A DNA stretch of 64,000 bases, from the NCBI GenBank assembly GCA_028023455.1, contig JAQFVV010000072.1:1016501-1080500 (forward strand), given 5' to 3'. The position numbers and the translations under genes were made by a program. The DNA comes from Epiperipatus broadwayi. Its lineage: Eukaryota; Onychophora; Udeonychophora; Euonychophora; Peripatidae. Numbering within the stretch: position 1 is the first letter of the stretch; every line of letters begins with the position of its first letter. Positions 58,052 to 64,000 of this stretch are shown here, piece after piece. Below the pieces are notes generated by a model. The model was not told the origin of the DNA and did no database searches. It saw only the letters and a program-made list of their open reading frames with translations.

Positions 58052-60111
58052 TATAACGATCGAAATGAAAGTGAAGATCGAATCTAACCGCAAACTACGA
58101 TATCTGCTCTACAGGGCACCATCTAGGCATTTAAACCTAGAAAAATTTATAGAGTAGGCAGATATGTGCTGTTAAGATTCCACTTTATTTAAATATTCAG
58201 ATCATTAGCCCAAGTCACTAGCTCAGTGGAGACGCAGAGATAAAAATCTATATCTTAATTTATATCTTAAATATAAATAAATAAAAGCCACTGCCAGAAA
58301 TTAACACATAAAAATATTTATTTACGCACATATAAAATCATTCTAATTTGAGGAATAAGTTTAACATTTTAGATTTTTATATTAACTTTTAATTTTACAT
58401 TTAACTAAGTTTCAATGAGTTTAATATTTTATTTAGATAGTCGAGTATGAATAGACTACATAGACCTGCATTTGAAAAGAAAATATTCTATCCCTTATTT
58501 AACCTTAGGCCAAAAAATTTGCAATCAAACCGGCGCCAATCCATCTGATACATTTATGTATTCAATGTAGCATGAAAATACGACAACACAAAATACTATA
58601 CTGTCAGGAATGTACATCTGATCAGTAATTAGAATTAGAGAAGACATTGTCTCTCCACCAACAGGAATGTCACATCTGTTGGCAAGTAGAACAATAAACA
58701 TAAAACTCCATAGGAATCGATCGCGGTCCTTTGCCGTCTTACAAACCCATCCATAGGCAAACAGAAGGTGTGTGGCATATATACACAATCCTGCACATAG
58801 CGGATCTCATACTACATCTACTAATTACACAAATATATCCAATCCATTGAGCCAATTCAACTACGAAATGAATAACCTAAGATTACCCTCCCTTAATATA
58901 ACTTTACAAAACTATATAGCCATTCATGCCCGACTTAAATTTAACATTTAAATACGTTCGCGCAGATTATTTTTATACAATTTGTTTTATAATGTCGAGT
59001 ATAGATCGGCTGCATAGATTCCACGGTCAAAAACATTCCAAATTAAACACAACCGATCAAAATACAAAGTCAATCGATAACGTCAATTGCTGAGGGAATA
59101 CAGGAGACCCTTTGGTGTTCATCATAAGACACCGCAGTGACATCGTTGACTTATATATTCTAATCGATTGTGAAAACCACAACATAATCAACCGCTAACG
59201 AATCTATGCAACGTCTATACCCAACTTAAATGTAATGCATTTAATAATTTCTACAATAAATATTACTACAAATAAAAATAATAAAATGGAAATGATTTTA
59301 GCAAAACTTAACTATATAAATTTAAACAATCAATTATTAATTTGAAAATCAAATAAGAGTTCATTTTAAAATTTAAATTAGCTGAATCTTTAAAAAAAAC
59401 AATGATGAAAGTTCTTAATTACTTTTTTTTGTTGTTGTTAATTTGTAAAGTTCATAGCTCATGGTAGAAGAGTCCAGGTTTCTGCTTTTAATTCCCGTGA
59501 TGCCTCCATTGGAAGATAATGTTCTGGAGATGGCAATAGCTGGTTCAAGGTATCACAGTCTTTTCATTTTTTTTTTAAATAGAGAGTGTGGTATGTGCGT
59601 CCTACCACATCTCTCAAACACAAAATGCTGGAACTGCCAGAAAAAACTGTATTTCCCTTTTTATATTATCCACACGGATTCAATCAACAAAACGTCACTA
59701 ATCCATCACTTTCATTAGGGTCCGAGCCAAGGCTTAGTGCTTCCATTGGTCAAGCTAATTTCTCTTTATTTTCTTATCTATCTTTCATCAGATCATTTTA
59801 ATTATACAAGAGCCCAAGGCTAGCTTGCTTTTCAAACAATTTATAAACAATCATTTCCATTTACAGATTACAAGAATTAATTAATACCTGTTTTTATTTT
59901 TAAATCTTGTACTTTTTTTATAAAAAAGTACGTTCAAATACTTATTTATTTGTTTTTTTAAAAAAAAAATATTTTTAAAGTTTGGCATCTGTGCGAATGT
60001 ATATACGTTTAACAAACATTTTAATTTTAGCGTTTAGTTTTTTACTTTTATTTGCGAACTTTTAAGTTTTTATTTTAAATTAATGTAACGACATATTTAT
60101 ATATCGTTACA
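58052..60111 (-). repeat. 5' LTR (2060 bp) of the non-coding LTR element
   Basis: It lacks the 740 bp block of the partner LTR. At the junction it reads tctatatcttaatttatatc, joining two places that share ttaa in the longer copy. This is the usual trace of a microhomology-mediated deletion. Confidence 0.85.
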
Positions 60112-60125
60112 ATATATATATATAT

Positions 60126-61020
60126 ATCAACTAAAGAGCATGCTAATAACTCTAAAGAAGGTTTTTTTTTAAATGATAAATGTTACAAGAGAATGCATTT
60201 GGTCAGTGAGGAGCTATGACACCAGATTCAAAATGCCAACTCAAGCTAAGCATTTATCTAATACTTACTTATTAAGAAGAAGATCTGAAACTTTCAGACA
60301 TCTACATGTCTTTAAATTCAGCTCTCCAACTGAAATAATCACACGGGCCTGAACTTAATAGATACATCATATATTAACAGGCTTAGCAATTTAATTTATC
60401 CAAAGCCTCAACAGCCAAATAATAATAGTAATAAAATCAAGTCATGCATCACATGACTTCTATAACTTGCATTTACAATTATGTAAAATAAAGAGGGCGC
60501 TAATAGCTCTAAACAAGCTTTTTTTATGATAAATGCTACAAGAGAGAGAGAGAGAGAGAGAGAGAAAAGCTTGTTTAGAGCTATTAGCACCCTTCTTATT
60601 TTACATATTTGTAAATGCAAACTATATAAGTCATGTGATATATGACTTGATTTCATTACTATTATTATTTGGCTGTTGAAGCTTTAGCTAAATTAAATTG
60701 CTAAACCTATTAATATATGGTATATCTGAATTAATTTCAGGCCCATATGGTAATTTCAGTTGGAGAACTGAATTCTAAAACATGTAGGTGTCTGAAAGTT
60801 TCAAATCTTCTTCTTAAGAGTTAAGTATTACATAAATGGTTAGCTTGAATTGGCATTTTGAATCTGGTGTCCTAGTTCCTCACTAAAGAGAGCCATAGCT
60901 CAAAAACAGGAATGGAGACAATCCTAGCATTTATCATTAGAAAAAAAGCACTCTTTATTTTACATATTTGCAAATGCAAGCTATGTAAGTCGTGTGAAAT
61001 ATGACTTGATTTTATTAATA
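60126..61020. repeat. Large foldback structure, arms of about 360 bp, with an (AG)n centre
   Basis: Left arm about 60175-60540 and right arm about 60563-60930 are inverted copies (gctctaaacaagctttttt near the centre, ctgaaactttcagacatcta farther out). The centre is a GA-repeat (about 60541-60566). A third partial copy of the inner segment (tattttacatatttgcaaat, then cttgattttatta) follows at 60957-61018. There is no coding sequence and I found no flanking duplication. Confidence 0.8.
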
Positions 61021-61490
61021 TATATATATAGTAGTTATATCAAATGGATGCATGAAGAACTTTTTTCAATTAAGACATAAATCAATAGATTATATTTATC
61101 CATTAAGCATGCATAGAAATTGACACACAAATGCAGAAGTTTATTTACAGATGCAGAGATTTCTAATGAAATTTCTATTCGTTATTCTTTTCCTATTCTG
61201 TTATTGATATTAAATAAAATTTATTTTGTTACTTCAAAGTTGTATTTAAAGTTTTTTTTAAAATTTTTGATGCTGCCTGATTGAAATTAAATTTATATCA
61301 TCCAGGGCGTGGTAAAAACAAAGGCCGATAGGTAAGTGATCTACCATCAGTTTCAGTCACATAATAAACAACCAATCATAGTCGTAATTCTTTCAACATC
61401 GTCATAGTAATACACGATCTATTCACTAAAATAACTAAATGAACTTTTTTAACATTTAATTTAAAAGAGATATAATTTATTATAACTTAC

Positions 61491-61597
61491 TGCATGATCG
61501 TAAACTTGCATAACGGATTTTATCATCCACTCTTTCTTTGGCCTTAGCAATTGCTTCAATTAAATCTCCAATCCACTTATCTTTATCTTCTTTTGAG
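61491..61597 (-). CDS. FARP: FARP-like gene, exon with the end of the first PH domain
   Basis: The exon is 107 nt: one base completing a codon, 35 codons, and one base of the next codon (A, joined to GT in the exon at 11580-11752). The acceptor is ttttttcttag and the donor gtaagt on the minus strand. It encodes SKEDKDKWIGDLIEAIAKAK, the C-terminal helix of a PH domain with its conserved tryptophan, followed by a basic linker ending SLRSC. The position before the NTTVHVCWHR segment is that of the first PH domain in FARP. Earlier exons must lie above 64000. Confidence 0.87.
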
Positions 61598-62039
61598 CTA
61601 AGAAAAAAAGTTAAATAAAATAGTATTGTATATTAAGTAGTTATAAAATATACAACAATTAAGAATATAGTAATTTGTGAATAAAATGAAATTACATCAA
61701 TAACCAGTAAAGATGTAAAATTAAATGGAGTCATTCAGAATAAATCAGGATTGTTAATACATAAGAAACTGAAGGAGGTAAAAAAAAATTTGTAAATGAG
61801 AAATGCAGTACTAAATAAGCTTGTAATAAAGACCCACATAATTTTGAGTCTTTCTGAATTCGAAGTCAGTCATGCAAAGAGTTTTGTTTAAAATTCAACT
61901 TTTATATGGGGTGGGAATTTGAAATAAAAAGTTGCCAGCCAAAGCAGCAGATGGTGTGCTAAGAATTCCCTGGTTGTGGGACTCAGGCTGCTTTTTGATG
62001 AGGACCCCTTATTTAACTAATTAGAACTGCAGATCATTT
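61598..62039 (-). other. Upstream FARP intron, unassigned part
   Basis: This intronic sequence beside the exon holds no recognised repeat or open frame. The last 150 bases may be the decayed 5' part of the LINE fragment that follows. Confidence 0.5.
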
Positions 62040-62380
62040 TCAGATGAGGAAAGATTGCACATATTAGAAGAACAGTGTAATATTAAATGGCACATTGTGG
62101 GACTTTGTGAAGTTAGAAAATATGGTGAAGAGACAATTGATTTAAAAAGTGGAAAATAAAATTGTGCAGATTGACATACTGTATATTAGCTAGAATGATT
62201 AGTTATTCAACTTAATGAAACAGGCAAATACTGCTAATTCAGGTTTATGCCCCAATAAGTTCTTATTGCGATGAAGGAGTGTAAATGATTTTTTATATGG
62301 ATGTACACAATTCTTTTCACCCGACCAAAACAATGTCTGAAAATGTGATGGGAGACTTTAATGCTAGAATTAGTAAATGA
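62040..62380 (+). pseudogene. LINE fragment: apurinic-type endonuclease domain
   Basis: The plus strand encodes HIVGLCEVRKYGEETIDL, the first endonuclease block with its metal-binding glutamate. After a stop and shift comes IQVYAPISSYCDEGV, and after another stop VMGDFNARIS, the GDFN block. This order is that of the N-terminal endonuclease of LINEs such as the RTE and CR1 groups. It is decayed and its RT is not joined to it. Confidence 0.82.
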
Positions 62381-62829
62381 TTAGAAGATTAAAGTGCTGC
62401 AGATAAATTTGAATATGGTAATATGAAATTAGAGAGGCTACAAACTTGTGGAGTTTGCAGAAAACTATATATTATAAATTCTTTCTTTTAAAAAAAAATG
62501 CTGAAAAGAAATGAATATGGAAGGATCCAAATGAAGATACAGTAAAATTAGATTATACTTTGAATATATATTTCAAGACTGTAATGTTCTTAACACAGCA
62601 AGTGATCATCATTTAGTAAGATATGTATTAATGTAAAATTAAACGAAAACTATTAAGAAAGTCAGTATTAATACTTTTTATTTGTATTCTAATCTTCAGA
62701 AACTTTTCAATGAATTTAAAATAGAACTTGCAAATCAATATTGGAAGGCAATTCAAATTTTACAGTAAAATCAATAAGAAGATAAATCATAATCTATGAA
62801 GAACTATGTAAAAGATAATCATCATTTTC

Positions 62830-63525
62830 AACAATTACTGATCCACTGAAGGTGAGCGTCGCTACATGTTTAATCCTGTTATTCTGATCCCTAGCCTCTC
62901 TTCTATAGCAGACCAATAAATTTCTTCTTTTATCCATCTATCTCACATGTAACCTCTTCCTAAATATTTTACAATCTCTTGGGATTCTTGTAATATATCT
63001 AGCCTAGTTCCATGTCAGTGTCTTACTTGTTAGAATGATGTCAGTGATATCTGTTTGTTCTCTCACTCACGGATTTCATAATCAATCTTTTCTTAATAGT
63101 CCTAACATCCACTGACCATACTTTGTTTAATAATCTAAAGTTTATACTGCTCTCATATTAAGTGCTCAAATCTTAGATCACTAAGTAAGAAGTGATGAAA
63201 CACATTTATTAAAAATCATCATTGTCAAACTCATAGATGAAGTTATTTCTACTAAAATACTCCATCCGAATTAAATTTTTTAATTTCATCTCTTATGATT
63301 CCATCTTCATTAATATCCAAGATGACTTTCCAGTTTATTAACTTATTCTATTTGATCCTTAGCAATATTTATTTTCTTGAGCAAATCCACAGAACATTAC
63401 TTTAGTCTTTTTAGCCCTTATTTTTAATTCTATTTTCTTACATTATCTGATAACTCTTGCAATATTTTCTCAAACTCTGAAGCATTATTTGCAAAAACAA
63501 TTACATCATCTGAATCTAGATGGCT
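62830..63525 (-). pseudogene. LINE fragment: RT end and C-terminal part, opposite strand
   Basis: The minus strand reads DDVIVFANNASEFEKILQEL, the RT catalytic DD block (here without the preceding YA), then KKTKVMFCGFAQ, the next RT block. Decayed sequence follows down to GRGYMDRW-type and IKEEIYWSAIEERLGIR segments near 62900. It probably belongs to the same LINE group as the endonuclease at 62040-62380 but points toward it, so the two were separate insertions or were split by an inversion. Confidence 0.75.
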
Positions 63526-63530
63526 TAAAT

Positions 63531-63764
63531 AATCTACTTTTCCTTTTTTTTTTTCATATGTCAAAGCATTGGCCGGGAAGCAAACTTGGGACAGTTGCTT
63601 GTAAGGCAACTGTGCTGATCACTTGGCCATCAATACTTGACTAATCTACTTTTACTTTTTTTTTTCATATGTCAAAGCATTGGCCGGGAAGCAAACTTGG
63701 GACAGTTGCTTGTAAGGCAACTGTGCTGATCACTCGGCCATCAATACTTGACTAATCTACTTTT
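63531..63764 (-). mobile_element. Two tRNA-derived SINE copies in a 111-bp tandem duplication
   Basis: Two nearly identical copies (about 63549-63640 and 63658-63751) read on the minus strand gatggccaagtgatcagcac (A-box region), a CTTACAA anticodon-like loop, AAGTTTGCTTCCC (B box) and the tail gctttgacatatg plus an A-run. The direct repeat aatctactttt occurs three times, at 63531-63541, 63643-63653 and 63754-63764. The unit of SINE plus target repeat is therefore present twice. Confidence 0.88.
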
Positions 63765-64000
63765 ACTTTTAATCTCTTAGCTTTCCATTTTAACCTACAA
63801 CATATATCATCATATATAATAGCACAGCAAAGGTACGTCCACTTTTTCTTTTAAAATATATATGTTCTACAATAATATCAACAAATAAAAAATCCTTCTC
63901 CTTTTTCTTTTCAAATCTTTATTTTTATATCTCAATACTGAACATATATATATACATTTATATAATACAAAACTCCAACGTTTCAACTGTTTTTATCTCA
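63765..64000. other. Unassigned AT-rich end of the window
   Basis: I see no gene or repeat here beyond short (AT)n runs. It is presumably still within the FARP gene region. Confidence 0.4.

Larger units (their letters stand above)
54716..60111 (-). mobile_element. Non-coding LTR element with very long LTRs and a 545-bp interior
   Basis: Two direct repeats, 54716-57506 and 58052-60111, flank a short interior. On the minus strand the repeat starts TGTAACGAT and ends ATCGTTATA, with short inverted ends. A tRNA-Lys-like primer site lies at 58032-58049 and a weak purine stretch (GAGGAAG) near the 3' LTR. The interior has no gag or pol. The flanks on both sides are ATAT within (AT)n. It is therefore a non-autonomous LTR retrotransposon needing proteins from elsewhere. 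Confidence 0.85.
11753..61490 (-). other. Giant FARP intron (49.7 kb) filled with nested mobile elements
   Basis: The intron lies between the donor after the exon 61491-61597 (gtaagt on the minus strand) and the acceptor at 11753-11754. The phases match, because TGC-A joins GT to give Cys-Ser. Most identifiable content is mobile DNA, listed separately. Spans without a separate entry are AT-rich with nothing I can name: 11753-12890, 14776-15238, 16811-17179, 17256-18181, 19402-20051, 41857-42333, 43768-44448, 44495-46169, 46346-47600, 50034-50808, 51031-52262, 52973-54194 and 61021-61490. The stretch 47600-48248 is somewhat richer in GC and unassigned. The Gypsy element at 22364-41191 and the LTR element at 54716-60111 have the same sense as FARP. 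Confidence 0.85.

Noticed and set aside
57824-58087. An 87-residue plus-strand frame with a signal-peptide-like start in the third LTR element
   Set aside because: It is antisense to the primer binding site direction and its last residues come from the LTR.
1-64000. CRISPR arrays, rRNA genes or prokaryotic operons
   Set aside because: No regularly spaced identical repeats, rRNA segments or operon-like gene runs are present; introns, SINEs and LTR elements show a eukaryotic genome.

Overview
The window is AT-rich animal DNA from an invertebrate-like genome; I cannot name the species. It holds the 3' end of one host gene on the minus strand, surrounded and filled by mobile DNA. Five exons can be placed exactly from splice sites and reading phase: 61491-61597, 11580-11752, 8156-8263, 6222-6373 and 1637-1727. 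Joined in order they keep one frame across every junction and encode about 209 C-terminal residues. These cover the end of the first PH domain, a linker, the whole second PH domain and a stop codon of a FARP1/FARP2-type protein (FERM, RhoGEF and pleckstrin domains). FARP proteins are animal-specific, so this is a metazoan genome. The intron between the first two of these exons is about 49.7 kb and holds most of the mobile elements.

Region 1-16.5 kb: the last three FARP introns and the start of the large intron hold many short elements with internal inverted repeats. Several have target-site duplications of 11-16 bp and carry hammerhead-ribozyme motifs. Three sequence families (here A, B and C) can be told apart. 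They look like non-autonomous relatives of Penelope-like elements; a GIY-YIG/reverse-transcriptase Penelope fragment flanked by inverted repeats lies at 18.2-19.4 kb. Members of the families recur at 44.4, 50.9, 52.8 and 54.2-54.6 kb.

Region 22-41 kb: a decayed Ty3/Gypsy element (minus-strand sense, 22364-41191) with about 2.1 kb LTRs, a tRNA-Lys-type primer binding site, a polypurine tract and broken gag, protease, RT, RNase H and integrase. A younger 8.3 kb element (32305-40571, plus-strand) sits inside one of its LTRs. That element has nearly identical 2.09 kb LTRs and a single gag gene, with no pol. Region 54.7-60.1 kb holds a third LTR element with very long LTRs (2.8 and 2.1 kb) around a 545 bp non-coding interior. 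All three LTR elements are flanked by ATAT and lie in (AT)n tracts.

Other content: tRNA-derived SINEs at 9.6, 17.2, 42.6 and 52.3 kb and a tandem pair at 63.5-63.8 kb; two copies of a TA-flanked MITE-like transposon (42.3-43.8 and 49.1-50.0 kb); a hAT/FAM200-ZBED5-like transposase pseudogene (48.2-49.1 kb); LINE fragments at 15.2-16.2 and 62-63.5 kb; and a foldback structure with arms of about 360 bp at 60.2-60.9 kb. Apart from FARP I find no convincing host gene. Most other short open frames are chance frames in AT-rich repeats.
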